Shown here: positions 54,626-63,392 of the stretch, one piece after another
Layout of the letters: the number at the start of each line of letters is the position of its first letter
Position numbering within the stretch: the stretch's first letter is position 1
Assembly (NCBI GenBank): GCA_040080965.1
Contig: JBEBHH010000003.1
Span: 132,565-196,564, forward strand
Direction: 5' to 3'
Source of the DNA: SHZI01 sp040080965
GTDB lineage: Bacteria > Pseudomonadota > Gammaproteobacteria > Steroidobacterales > GCA-2729495
DNA length: 64,000 nt
Position numbers and translations under genes: made by a program
Notes under the pieces: generated by a model
What the model was told of the DNA's origin: nothing
What the model saw: only the letters and a program-made list of their open reading frames with translations
Database searches by the model: none

Positions 54626-55782
54626 TTGCTGACGGCGGCTGCCGTGCCGTCGGCGGGCTCCGGGATCTGCCCGTCCACGGGCGTGACTGACGCGCCCGGC
54701 CGGATCTTCTGGATGCCGTTGATCACCACCCGGTCGGTGGCCTTGATGCCGCTGCGGATCACGCGGAGGGCGCCGAGCGAGCGGCCGAGCGTCACGGGAC
54801 GCGGTGCAACCACGTTGTCGTCGCCGACCACGTAGACCAGGCGCTGGGCCTGGTCGGTGCCGATGGCCTGGTCGGGCAGCACGAGCGCCTCGTAGGGGCC
54901 CTCGCCGAGGAGCTGGAGGCGGCCAAACAGGCCCGGGGTGAGGTCGCCCGCCGGATTGGGGAAGATGGCGCGGCCCTGCATGGTGCCGGTGGTCTCGTCG
55001 ACCTGGTTGTCGACGAAGTCCATGACGCCTTCGTGGGGAAAGCCCTGTTCGTCAGCGAGCTGCAGCCGCACGGGGTTCGCGACATTGCGGGAGCTCGGCC
55101 GGATGCCCTGCTCGGCGAGGCGCGTGTAGCGGAGGAAGGCGCGCTCGTCGGCGGTGAAGTACACGTGGATCGGGTCGACGGACACCAGCGTCGTCAGCAG
55201 CGTCGCGTCAGTGCCCTCGCTGCTCACGAGGTTGCCGACGGTCACCAGCTTGCGGCCGATGCGCCCGCTGATGGGCGCACGGATTCGCGCGAACTCCAGG
55301 TTCAGTGCGGACGCCTTTTCGGCCGCCTGGGCGGCTTCCAGGGCGGCGTCTGCTTCCCGCTTCTCCTTGGTCCGGGCGTCGAGCTCCTCCTCCGAGATGG
55401 CGCGCGACTTGAACAGGCGCTTGGCCCGGTCGAGGTCGTTGACGGCCAGCTCCAGCCGCACGCGGGACCGCGTGAGATCCGCGCGCGCCTCGTCGAGCGC
55501 TGCCTGGTAGGGGCGCGGATCGATGACGAACAGCAGGTCGCCGCGGTTCACGAGCGCGCCGTCCTGGAAATGCACGGACTGGAGGTAGCCGTTGACCCGG
55601 GCCCGGATCTCGACCGACTCGACGGCAGCCAGGCGGCCCGTGTACTCGTCCCAGTCGGTGATCTGGCGCACCAGCGGCTTTGCCACGGTGACCTGCGTCG
55701 GCGCCATCGCGGGCGGCGCCGCGCCGCCGCATCCGGCGGCCAGGACAACCGCTGCAAGAAGCAGAATATGCGGTGATTTCAT
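54622..55782 (-). CDS. RND efflux periplasmic adaptor lipoprotein (AcrA/MexE-like)
   Basis: A 386-residue adaptor with lipobox VLAAGC (Cys18). Lipoyl half VNGYLQSVHFQDGALVNRGD, an alpha-helical hairpin (residues about 95-145) and second lipoyl half RIRAPISGRIGRKLVTVGN are clear, followed by the barrel domain (DFVDNQVDETTGTMQGRAIF). ATG 55782 gives the lipoprotein signal; the open frame reaches 55824 inside a palindrome. First gene of the tripartite pump operon, 86 bases after the apaH stop, with the hairpin at 55809 in between. Confidence 0.95.
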   Translation of the reverse strand: MKSPHILLLAAVVLAAGCGGAAPPAMAPTQVTVAKPLVRQITDWDEYTGRLAAVESVEIRARVNGYLQSVHFQDGALVNRGDLLFVIDPRPYQAALDEARADLTRSRVRLELAVNDLDRAKRLFKSRAISEEELDARTKEKREADAALEAAQAAEKASALNLEFARIRAPISGRIGRKLVTVGNLVSSEGTDATLLTTLVSVDPIHVYFTADERAFLRYTRLAEQGIRPSSRNVANPVRLQLADEQGFPHEGVMDFVDNQVDETTGTMQGRAIFPNPAGDLTPGLFGRLQLLGEGPYEALVLPDQAIGTDQAQRLVYVVGDDNVVAPRPVTLGRSLGALRVIRSGIKATDRVVINGIQKIRPGASVTPVDGQIPEPADGTAAAVSK

Positions 55783-55808
55783 GCCGCCAGAATAACAACG
55801 CACGCCTG

Positions 55809-55888
55809 AAAAGGTACCGGACACTTAGTTTTGTTAGTTTTGGGTGAAAACGACCAAGACTAATAAAACTAAGTGTCCGGTACCTTTT
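55809..55888. repeat. Long hairpin between apaH and the RND operon
   Basis: Arms 55809-55843 and 55854-55888 pair over about 35 bp (two G.U pairs) with a ten-base loop. They start AAAAGGTACCGGACACTTAG, a type of repeat often seen in genomes carrying REP-associated transposases. The right arm encodes the last apaH codons and its TAG stop (55869-55871). It probably terminates apaH transcription. Confidence 0.88.
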
Positions 55889-56693
55889 TGCAGGGGACGC
55901 TGAAGGTCTTGGCGGGGCCGTCCAGGCGCACGGCGGTCAGCTTCCGCCCCCAGACGCAGCCGGTGTCGATGCCGAGCAGGTTGTCCCGCTGCAGCAGGCC
56001 CAGCGAGGCCCAGTGGCCGAACACCACGCGGACCATGGCCGTCTGCCGGCCCGGCAGCTCGAACCAGGGACGGAGGTGGGCGGGCTGGGAACCCGGCGGT
56101 CCATTTTCGTGCAGGTCCAGTGCCCCGTCTGCCTCGCAATAGCGCATGCGCGTGAGGGCGTTGGTAATGAACCGGAGGCGGTCCTGGCCGGCGAGCCCCG
56201 ACGACCACCGGGCGGGCTCCTCGCCGTACAGGTCCCGGATGTACTCGGCGCAGTGGCGCCCGCGCAGCGCCTGTTCGACCTCCCGGGCCAGCTTGATGGT
56301 CAGCAGCGGGTCCCACTGGGGAGGCACGCCCGCATGGACCATCAGGGTATTCAGCTCGGGCCGGTAGTGGGCCAGCGGCCGGTGCCGGAGCCAGTCCACC
56401 AGCTCCCCGCCGTCCGGTGCGTCGAGGATGTCAGTCAGTTCCCGGTCCCGGGCCCGCGCGCGGTTGCCGAAGGCGAGGGCGATGAGATGGATATCGTGGT
56501 TGCCAAGCACCACGGTGGCCTGGCTGCCAAGGGAGCGGACGAGGCGCAGCGTCGCCAGTGAGCGCGGGCCCCGGTTGACCAGGTCACCGACGAACCAGAG
56601 TTCGTCCCGATCGGGGTCGATCCGCAGGCTGGTGATGAGGCGCTCCAGCTCGTCGCCGCAGCCCTGGACATCACCGATGGCGTAGATCGCCAT
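55869..56693 (-). CDS. apaH: Symmetrical bis(5'-nucleosyl)-tetraphosphatase ApaH
   Basis: A 274-residue metallophosphatase hydrolysing Ap4A to two ADP. Motifs are GDVQGCGDEL, GDLVNRGP, GNHDIHLIAL and VHAG, with intact metal ligands. It is the last gene of the lptD-surA-pdxA-rsmA-apaG-apaH block. The final residues (KKVPDT) and the stop come from the hairpin at 55809-55888, so the native C-terminus has probably been altered by repeat insertion. Confidence 0.96.
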   Translation of the reverse strand: MAIYAIGDVQGCGDELERLITSLRIDPDRDELWFVGDLVNRGPRSLATLRLVRSLGSQATVVLGNHDIHLIALAFGNRARARDRELTDILDAPDGGELVDWLRHRPLAHYRPELNTLMVHAGVPPQWDPLLTIKLAREVEQALRGRHCAEYIRDLYGEEPARWSSGLAGQDRLRFITNALTRMRYCEADGALDLHENGPPGSQPAHLRPWFELPGRQTAMVRVVFGHWASLGLLQRDNLLGIDTGCVWGRKLTAVRLDGPAKTFSVPCKKVPDT

Positions 56694-56716
56694 GTGCTCG
56701 GGCTACATGCAGGAGT

Positions 56717-57103
56717 CTAGTGAAGGACGCCGGGCACCGCGAGGCGGAAGCGCGGGATCTCCGCACGGAACTGGGCGCCATCGTCGGTGCGCATGCCGTA
56801 GCTGCCCTCCATCGTGCCCACCGGCGTTTCAATGACGGCCCCGCTGGAGTAACGATGCTGCTGGCCCGGGAGGATGTGCGGCTGCTCGCCCACCACGCCC
56901 TCGCCCTGGACTTCCTGCACCTTGCCGTTGGCATCGGTGATGATCCAGTGGCGGTTGACGAGGCGCGCCGGCAGGGCCCCCGTGTTGCGGATCGTGACGG
57001 TGTAGGCGAAAACGTAGCGTTCGCCATCGGGTTCCGACTGGTCCGCCAGGTAAAGGGTTTCCACCGTGATCTGGATGCTCGTTCTGGTGGCGGACCTGCT
57101 CAT
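56717..57103 (-). CDS. apaG: ApaG (Co2+/Mg2+ efflux-associated, FN3-like fold)
   Basis: A 128-residue protein of the ApaG family; its biochemical role is unsettled. Conserved features are YVFAYTVTIRNTG, VNRHWIITDANGK, GEGVVGEQPHILPGQQHRY and GTMEGSYGM. ATG 57103 gives the family-typical length; the frame extends to 57145. It lies between rsmA and apaH, as in many gamma- and betaproteobacteria. Confidence 0.95.
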   Translation of the reverse strand: MSRSATRTSIQITVETLYLADQSEPDGERYVFAYTVTIRNTGALPARLVNRHWIITDANGKVQEVQGEGVVGEQPHILPGQQHRYSSGAVIETPVGTMEGSYGMRTDDGAQFRAEIPRFRLAVPGVLH

Positions 57104-57113
57104 GGCTGTGGGG

Positions 57114-57923
57114 TCATTTTGAGAGAGCCCTTGCGTCGTTGGCAAGCGCCGGGTTCAGGTTGGCCAGTCGCAGCCACGCGGCGGGCGGCAGTTCTTCCGG
57201 GCGGCAGCCGTCGTCGAGTCCGGCCGACCGGATCTCCTCCGGGGTCAGGAGGCCGCGAAGACCGTTGCTGAGGCGCTTGCGGCGCATCGTGAACGCCTGG
57301 GTCACCAGGCGATCCGCGACGGCCAGGGTGAGCGCGTCGGCCAGCGGCACCGGATGGGGCGAGAGCCGCAGGAACACCGAATCCACCTTGGGCGGCGGCC
57401 TGAAGCTGCCCGGCTGGATCGTGAAGAGCCGCTCCACCGAGCACCGCAGGGCGATGGCGATCGTCAGCCGGCCGTAGATCTTGCCGCCGGGCGCGGCCGT
57501 CATCCGTTCGCCCACTTCCTTCTGCAGCATCACGTGGAGGTCCGAGAACAGCCCACCCTGCCCCAGCAGGTGGAAGAGGAGCGGTGTCGAGATGTTGTAG
57601 GGCAGGTTTGCGGCGAGCCGCAGCCGACCGCCGTCGGCCGCCAGCGGGCGGAAATCGAAGCGCAGGGCATTCTCGCAGTGCACGGTGCAGTTCGGGGAGT
57701 TCACCAGGGCGGGGAGGTTGCGGGCCAGGTCCCGGTCGATCTCGATGACGTCGAGGCGGACGCCGGCGGCGAGGAGGGGCAGCGTCATGGCGCCGCGGCC
57801 CGGGCCGATCTCCACGAAATGCTCGCCGGGCTGGGGCGCGATGGCGTCGATGATCTTGCGGATGACGTTGCCGTCGGCCAGGAAATGCTGGCCAAGGTGC
57901 TTCCTGGCCCTCACGCGTTCCAC
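57114..57923 (-). CDS. rsmA: 16S rRNA dimethyladenosine transferase RsmA (KsgA)
   Basis: A 269-residue SAM-dependent enzyme that dimethylates two adjacent adenosines near the 3' end of 16S rRNA during 30S maturation. The SAM loop is EIGPGRGAMT near residue 38, and the catalytic NLPYNIS is at 106-112. The start MERVRARKHLGQHFLAD is typical. It is followed by apaG ten bases downstream. Confidence 0.97.
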   Translation of the reverse strand: MERVRARKHLGQHFLADGNVIRKIIDAIAPQPGEHFVEIGPGRGAMTLPLLAAGVRLDVIEIDRDLARNLPALVNSPNCTVHCENALRFDFRPLAADGGRLRLAANLPYNISTPLLFHLLGQGGLFSDLHVMLQKEVGERMTAAPGGKIYGRLTIAIALRCSVERLFTIQPGSFRPPPKVDSVFLRLSPHPVPLADALTLAVADRLVTQAFTMRRKRLSNGLRGLLTPEEIRSAGLDDGCRPEELPPAAWLRLANLNPALANDARALSK

Positions 57924-57952
57924 ATCAGGCGGCCCACGTCACGGGGCCCACA

Positions 57953-58957
57953 TCACGGTGAAGGTGCGGCGGTATTCAGCGCCATGCCAATCGCCAGTTC
58001 CACCGCGGCCCGCAGGCTGCCCGCGTCGGCGCGGCCCGTGCCCGCCAGGTCCAGGGCCGTGCCGTGGTCCACGGAAGTGCGGATGATCGGCAGCCCGAGG
58101 GTGACATTGACCGCAGTGCCGAAACCCCGGTGCTTCAGCACCGGCAGCCCCTGGTCGTGAAACATGGCGAGCACGGCGTCCACGCCCTGCAGGTTGGACT
58201 CGATGAAGGCAGTGTCGGCCGGCACAGGACCGGTCACCGCGATGCCGGCGGCCTGCAGCGCCGCGATCGCCGGGCTGATCTGCTCGATCTCCTCCATGCC
58301 CATGTGCCCGGACTCGCCCGCGTGGGGATTGAGGCCGAGCACCACGATGCGCGGCTCCGCCAGGCCGAAGCGCCGGCGCAGCCCGTCGTCCAGGATCCGG
58401 GCGGTGGTCTCGACGCGCTCGCGGGTGATCGCGGCCGGGACTGCCTTGAGGGGCAGGTGGGTGGTGACGAGCGCCACGCGCAGCGCGCCCGCCACCAGCA
58501 GCATGACCGGCGTCGCGCTGCCCGTGAGCCGCGCCAGTAATTCGGTGTGCCCGGTGAACGGTATTCCGGCGTCGTTGATGACGCCCTTGTGCACGGGGGC
58601 CGTGACCAGGGCGTCGAACCAGCCCTGCTGGCAGCCCGCGCAGGCCTCGCGCAGCAGGTCGAGCACCCAGGGTGCGTTGCGCGGATCCAGCCGGCCCGTG
58701 ACCACCGGCGCCGGCAGGGGCAGGTCCGCAACGACGATCCGGCCCGCCCGGGCATGGGCCGGCGGTGCGCCGGGAGCGAACTCGGCAATGCCGATCTGCC
58801 GGCCGAGGGCGCGGGCCCTGCTGGCCAGCAGCCGGGCATCCCCCAGCACGACCAGCTCCGCCGGCCACGCCTGGCGGGCGACCTCCAGGATGAGTTCCGG
58901 GCCGACGCCCGCGGGCTCGCCCGTGGTGATCGCGATGCGGGGAATGGCGGCAGCCAC
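57953..58957 (-). CDS. pdxA: 4-hydroxythreonine-4-phosphate dehydrogenase PdxA
   Basis: A 334-residue enzyme of pyridoxal 5'-phosphate synthesis. Recognisable motifs are ITTGEPAGVGPELI at the start, GHTELLA, GLNPHAGESGHMGMEE and MFHDQGLPVLKHRGFG, which carry metal-binding His and Asp residues. It lies between surA and rsmA, the usual order. Length is normal. Confidence 0.97.
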   Translation of the reverse strand: MAAAIPRIAITTGEPAGVGPELILEVARQAWPAELVVLGDARLLASRARALGRQIGIAEFAPGAPPAHARAGRIVVADLPLPAPVVTGRLDPRNAPWVLDLLREACAGCQQGWFDALVTAPVHKGVINDAGIPFTGHTELLARLTGSATPVMLLVAGALRVALVTTHLPLKAVPAAITRERVETTARILDDGLRRRFGLAEPRIVVLGLNPHAGESGHMGMEEIEQISPAIAALQAAGIAVTGPVPADTAFIESNLQGVDAVLAMFHDQGLPVLKHRGFGTAVNVTLGLPIIRTSVDHGTALDLAGTGRADAGSLRAAVELAIGMALNTAAPSP

Positions 58958-58978
58958 GGTCAGGTCAGCCGTGGGGAA

Positions 58979-60286
58979 CTAGAGCCGATACTCGACGAAG
59001 GCCTCGTCGCGCAGGCGGCGGTTCCAGATGTCCACCTCGTCGCCCAGCTTGCTGTTCCGGATGGCGAGGATGGCTTCCTGTTTCTGCTTGTCGGCGGTGG
59101 CGTCGTACACGCGGCGCTCGAGCACCTGGAGGATGTGCCACCCGAACTGGGTGCGGAACGGCTGGCTGATCTCGTTGGGCTGCAGCTTGTTCAGCTGCTC
59201 CTCGAAGATCGGCACGAAGTTGCCCGGCCCGGCCCAGCCGAGGTCGCCGCCCTCGATGGCGGACTGCGGGTCCTCCGACACGGCCTTGGCGACGGCGGCG
59301 AAGTCCTCTCCGCCGATGATGCGCTCGCGGATCGCCTTGAGCTGCTCCTGGGCGGCGCTGTCGTCCAGCACTTCGTTGGTGGTCAGCAGGATGTGCCGGG
59401 CGTGGGTCTGGTTCTCCATGATGGCTTCGCCACCGCGGCGGTCGTCCAGCTTGATCAGGTGAAAGCCGCTGGCGTTGCGCACGGGCTCGGCGACCTGGCC
59501 CTTGGCGAGGCCGGGCGCGACTTCTGCGAACAGGCTCGGCAGCTCGCTGCCCTTGAGCCAGCCAAGGCTGCCGCCTTCCAGCGCCTGCTGGCCGTTCGAA
59601 TAGGCCACTGCCAGCTTGGCGAAGTCTTCACCACCCTGGATGCGCTGGTAGAGGTCGTCGACCTGGCGCTGGGCGGCTTCGATCTGCTCCGGCGTCGCAT
59701 TGGCGGGCACGGCAATGAGGATGTGGGAGAGCAGGAACTCCTGCCGCAGGCTGGCCTTGCCCTCCTGCCGGGCCAGGTAGGCATCCACTTCCTTGGGCGA
59801 AACGTTGATCCGCTGCAGCACGTCCCGCTGGCGCAGCTGTTCGATCGTGACCTGCTGGCGGAGGTCGCGCCGGTAGGCGGTGTAGTCCACGCCTTCCCGG
59901 GCCAGCAGGGCAGGGAGCTCGGCGAGCGGCACGTTGTTGCGCTGGGCGATGTTGGCGAGCGCCTGGTTCAGCGTTTCGTCCGAGACCTGGATGCCCAGCT
60001 TCTCGGCACGCTGCAGCTGCAGCTGCTCCACGATGAGCCGGTCCAGGACCTGGCGATTGAGGATCTGGGCCGGCGGGAGCTGGGTGCCCTGTTGCTGCAG
60101 CCGGGCCACGATGCGGTCGGTCTCCGACTGCAGCTCGCTCTTCAGCACGACGCCGTCATTGACGAGCGCGACGATGCCGTCCAGCAGCTCCCCGGAACTG
60201 CTCAGTTCCCGGGTCTGGGCTTGCGCGAAGGGCGGGGCTGCCAGCGCGAAGAGCAGGCATGCCAGGGACAGACGGGGGTGCAACAT
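58979..60286 (-). CDS. surA: Periplasmic chaperone/peptidyl-prolyl isomerase SurA
   Basis: A 435-residue chaperone for outer-membrane proteins. A signal peptide (LSLACLLFALAAPPFAQA) is followed by the N-terminal chaperone domain (LLDGIVALVNDGVVLKSELQ) and two parvulin domains (LLSHILIAVP..., GGSLGWLKGSELP; ARHILLTTNE, GGDLGWAGPGNFV). ATG 60286 gives the signal peptide; the longer frame runs into lptD. It is ten bases downstream of lptD, whose product is a SurA client. Confidence 0.96.
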   Translation of the reverse strand: MLHPRLSLACLLFALAAPPFAQAQTRELSSSGELLDGIVALVNDGVVLKSELQSETDRIVARLQQQGTQLPPAQILNRQVLDRLIVEQLQLQRAEKLGIQVSDETLNQALANIAQRNNVPLAELPALLAREGVDYTAYRRDLRQQVTIEQLRQRDVLQRINVSPKEVDAYLARQEGKASLRQEFLLSHILIAVPANATPEQIEAAQRQVDDLYQRIQGGEDFAKLAVAYSNGQQALEGGSLGWLKGSELPSLFAEVAPGLAKGQVAEPVRNASGFHLIKLDDRRGGEAIMENQTHARHILLTTNEVLDDSAAQEQLKAIRERIIGGEDFAAVAKAVSEDPQSAIEGGDLGWAGPGNFVPIFEEQLNKLQPNEISQPFRTQFGWHILQVLERRVYDATADKQKQEAILAIRNSKLGDEVDIWNRRLRDEAFVEYRL

Positions 60287-60296
60287 GGGCCTGGAA

Positions 60297-62543
60297 TCAG
60301 TACTGATCGAAGCGATCGTAGCCCAGAATACCACGGTCGAGCAGCCGCTCCGCCGGGCTTCCCGAGCTGCCAAAGCCCTTCAGGATCAGCTGCAGCGCGA
60401 TGGAAGAGTCCGACTCGCCGTCACGGCTGGTCAGGTAGTTGCGGGCCACCAGCCGGATGCCCCAGCAGCAGGTGGAGTACTCGAGGCCGAGGAAGCGCTC
60501 CAGGGTCTCGTTGTCCTGGAGCGAGTAGTCGAAGCGCCCGACCACGCTCCACCGGTCGCCCAGGGGCCAGGCTCCCGCCACGTCGATCTCCTCGATCGAG
60601 TCGCGGCGGTAGCGATAGGACAGGTTCAGTATCCGGAAGTCGTCGGCCCGGTACAGCACGCGGGCCTCGGCCAGCTGGGTGACGTTCTCGTCCGAGTCCC
60701 ACTGGTAGCCGAGGTCCACGTTCCACTGGTCGTTGATGTTCATCCCCAGCTCGGCGACATAGTCCGACGCGCCGTCGTCGCTGGGCAGCTCACCGGGCAG
60801 CACCACGTCGCGGGAGCTGAAGTACTGGGTCTCGCCGATGGTCGCGGTGAGGAACTGGGATCCGTCCTTCGAGCGCATGAGCCGCGTGGTTAGGCCCAGG
60901 TTCAGCTGGTCCGTGTCGCTCAGCCTGTCGAGGCCCACGTACCGGTTCCGGCGGAAGAGCTGCACCAGGTTGAAGTCGGGCTCGATGGTGTCGAACACCG
61001 GCAGCGCCGACTGGTCCTCGAAGGGCACGTGCACGAACTGGACGCGGGGCTCCACGGTCTGCAGCCACTTGCCGCCGTCGCCCCAGACGCGTTCGAGCAG
61101 CGTCCGCATGTCCAGGCTGTAGACGGGCAGGGAGCGGCTTGGCGAATCGTCGCCGGCGGGCTCCACGTCGTTCAGGTCGTAGGTGGTGTAGTCGAATGCC
61201 GCGTAGGGCTCCACCAGCAGCGGGCCGATCTGCAGGGGTCGCGAGACCTCGGGAAGGAGGTGCGAGCGCAGGCCTGTCACGCCGGTGGTCCGGTCGAAAT
61301 AGGCGAACTCGGATTCCACGCCCAGTTCCAGCCCGAGCGGCGCATTCGGCCAGGAGCCGTTGATCGCGAGCTGTGGCACGCGGCGGTAGGGCTCGTCCTC
61401 CGGAACGATCGCCTCGTCGAGGGTCTCGTAGTCCTCGAAACGCAGCAACGTGAACCAGGTTTCGTTGAAGAGCTCGAAATCCAGGCGGCGGCGCAGGTGG
61501 GTCTGGCTGGTGTTGGCGAGTCCGCTGGAGAGGTCCTCGTAGTAGGCCGGGTCCGTGACGTCGGTGGCGTCCACGGTGGTGCGCCACCCGGCCGGCAGCT
61601 GCGACTGGTTGAACCAGGAGATGAGGCCCCGGTTCTCGTCCGCTACGTCGTCGTTGGGCAGGAACTCGCCGTTCACCAGCCCCGACGTGCCGCCGCTCAG
61701 GTAGCGGAACTCCCCCTTGGCCTGCAGGCCGCGCCGGGACATGTAGTGCGGCGTCAGGGTCGCGTCGTAGTTGGGCGACAGGTTGAAGTAGTAGGGCATC
61801 TCGAATTCGATGCCCCGCTGGTCGCTGTTGCCCACGTCCGGCAGGAGGAGCCCGGACTTGCGCTGGTTGTCGATCGGGTAGGTCAGGTAGGGCGCGTACA
61901 GGATTGGCACGCCCTTGAACTCGAGCCGCGCGTTGCGCGCCGTGCCGGTCCCGGTCTCCCGGTCCAGGCTCAGGGACCCGGCGCGCAGGAGCCAGTCGTC
62001 CTTGCCGCTGGCGCAGGTGGTGTAGGTGACGTTGGTCAGCGAGAGCAGCCGGGTTTCCTCGACGGCGATCCGGTCGGCCGAGCCGCGCGCCGACAGGCCA
62101 AACAGGTCGTAGCGGGCGCCCTCGATGCTGAACTGCCCGGTGTTGCTGTTGTAGCGGGCGGCATCGCCCCGCACCCACGCGTTGGGATCGAGGAACTCCA
62201 CGTTGCCTTCCGCCGCGAATTCGCCCGTGGCACGGTCGAAGCGGCCGGCGTCGGCGCCGAGCTGCCGTTCGCCCTGGCGCATGACGAGGCGGTCGTTGAA
62301 GACCGCGGCGCCGTTGAGGTCGACTTCCACGTCGCCCGTGACGATGTCGACGGCCTGCTCGAGCGGGTCGGTGCTGGCGGTGCGCTCGGCGAACGGGGCC
62401 GTGCCGGTCGCCGTGCCGGCGGTTCCCGGCAGGGTCAGTTCCGGCGGCGCGGGTATCGGGCACCCGAAGACTGCCGGCGGAGCCGTGTCCGCGCCGCTTG
62501 CTGCCGCCGTCCACAGCAGAAGGATCAGCAGGCTGCCGCGCAA
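60297..62543 (-). CDS. lptD: LPS-assembly protein LptD
   Basis: A 748-residue outer-membrane barrel that, with LptE, inserts LPS in the outer leaflet. A signal peptide (SLLILLLWTAAASGA) is followed by the periplasmic OstA-like beta-jellyroll (about residues 55-180, with GDVEVDLNGAAVFNDRL) and the C-terminal barrel. Cysteines occur as one N-terminal pair region (CPIP, TTCASG) and adjacent Cys-Cys near the C-terminus (YSTCCWG), compatible with the family's disulfides. Divergent from murU. Confidence 0.96.
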   Translation of the reverse strand: MRGSLLILLLWTAAASGADTAPPAVFGCPIPAPPELTLPGTAGTATGTAPFAERTASTDPLEQAVDIVTGDVEVDLNGAAVFNDRLVMRQGERQLGADAGRFDRATGEFAAEGNVEFLDPNAWVRGDAARYNSNTGQFSIEGARYDLFGLSARGSADRIAVEETRLLSLTNVTYTTCASGKDDWLLRAGSLSLDRETGTGTARNARLEFKGVPILYAPYLTYPIDNQRKSGLLLPDVGNSDQRGIEFEMPYYFNLSPNYDATLTPHYMSRRGLQAKGEFRYLSGGTSGLVNGEFLPNDDVADENRGLISWFNQSQLPAGWRTTVDATDVTDPAYYEDLSSGLANTSQTHLRRRLDFELFNETWFTLLRFEDYETLDEAIVPEDEPYRRVPQLAINGSWPNAPLGLELGVESEFAYFDRTTGVTGLRSHLLPEVSRPLQIGPLLVEPYAAFDYTTYDLNDVEPAGDDSPSRSLPVYSLDMRTLLERVWGDGGKWLQTVEPRVQFVHVPFEDQSALPVFDTIEPDFNLVQLFRRNRYVGLDRLSDTDQLNLGLTTRLMRSKDGSQFLTATIGETQYFSSRDVVLPGELPSDDGASDYVAELGMNINDQWNVDLGYQWDSDENVTQLAEARVLYRADDFRILNLSYRYRRDSIEEIDVAGAWPLGDRWSVVGRFDYSLQDNETLERFLGLEYSTCCWGIRLVARNYLTSRDGESDSSIALQLILKGFGSSGSPAERLLDRGILGYDRFDQY

Positions 62544-62626
62544 GAGTCCCCCAGGTTGGCCCGTCGTTGACCGCGGGCAGTATACCGGCCCCCCGTCCCC
62601 GCCCCGTTGGCTTTACCATGCGGCCG

Positions 62627-63304
62627 ATGCGCGCCCTGATCCTGGCGGCCGGCCGCGGCGAGCGGATGCGGCCCCTCACCAACGACCTGCCGAAGCCGCT
62701 CCTGCCGGCGGGCGGCCAGCCGCTGATCGACTATCACGTCCAGGCGCTGGCCCGCGCCGGCGTCCGGGAGCTGGTGGTCAACCTTTCCTGGCACGGCGAC
62801 AAGCTGCGGAGTTACCTCGGGGACGGACGGCGCTACGGCGTGGCGTTTGCGTTCAGCGAGGAGGGCCCCGAGCCGCTGGAAACGGGAGGTGGCATCCATC
62901 ACGCGCTGCACCTGCTGGGCCCCGGGCCATTCTGGGTGGTGAATGGCGACATCGCCTGCGACTACCGGTTCAGCCTTCGCCCGCTGGAGCCCGGGACGCT
63001 GGCCCACCTGGTGCTCGTGCCGAATCCGCCGCACAACCCGCGGGGCGACTTTCTCCTGGAAGGCGGGCGGATCGCGGCAGGGCCTCAGGGCACCCCCGGC
63101 AGCCGGACGTTTGCGGGGATCTCGCTGCTCGACCCCGCGCTGTTCGCCGGCGCGAGTCCCGGGCGCTTTCCCCTGGCGCCGCTGTTGCGGGCCGCCGCCG
63201 CCCGCGGCGAGGTCACTGGCGAGGAACACCCGGGACGGTGGACCGACGTGGGGACTCCGGAGCGCCTGCAGGCCCTGGACGCGGAACTGAATCGACGCGG
63301 GTAG
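62627..63304 (+). CDS. murU: N-acetylmuramate alpha-1-phosphate uridylyltransferase MurU
   Basis: A 225-residue sugar nucleotidyltransferase of the anabolic peptidoglycan recycling route, making UDP-MurNAc from MurNAc-1-phosphate. The nucleotide motif MRALILAAGRGERMRPLT and PKPLLPAGGQPLI are followed by ETGGGIHHAL, VNGDIACD and WTDVGTPERL. ATG 62627 matches the family start; ATG 62618 adds three residues. In Pseudomonas the partner amgK is adjacent, but none is here. The stop TAG (63302-63304) is supplied by the palindrome. Confidence 0.9.
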   Translation: MRALILAAGRGERMRPLTNDLPKPLLPAGGQPLIDYHVQALARAGVRELVVNLSWHGDKLRSYLGDGRRYGVAFAFSEEGPEPLETGGGIHHALHLLGPGPFWVVNGDIACDYRFSLRPLEPGTLAHLVLVPNPPHNPRGDFLLEGGRIAAGPQGTPGSRTFAGISLLDPALFAGASPGRFPLAPLLRAAAARGEVTGEEHPGRWTDVGTPERLQALDAELNRRG

Positions 63305-63392
63305 GAGCGCCGACCGGCGTGACGTCCCTCCCGCTCGAGACTCGCGGACTCGATTCTCGCGGGAGGGACGTCACGCCGGTCGGCGCTCCTAC
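63301..63392. repeat. 92-bp composite palindrome (element B) between convergent genes
   Basis: Same architecture and length as element A: 25-bp arms (GTAGGAGCGCCGACCGGCGT and on; mini-hairpin GCGCC-GACC-GGCGT) flanking a 42-bp core (63326-63367). The core is the exact reverse complement of the core of element A. Its TAG ends murU (63302-63304) and, on the other strand, lipB (63389-63391). Confidence 0.92.

Noticed and set aside
60790..62682. A 630-residue minus-strand frame overlapping lptD in another frame
   Set aside because: An out-of-frame shadow; the LptD frame has a signal peptide, jellyroll and barrel.
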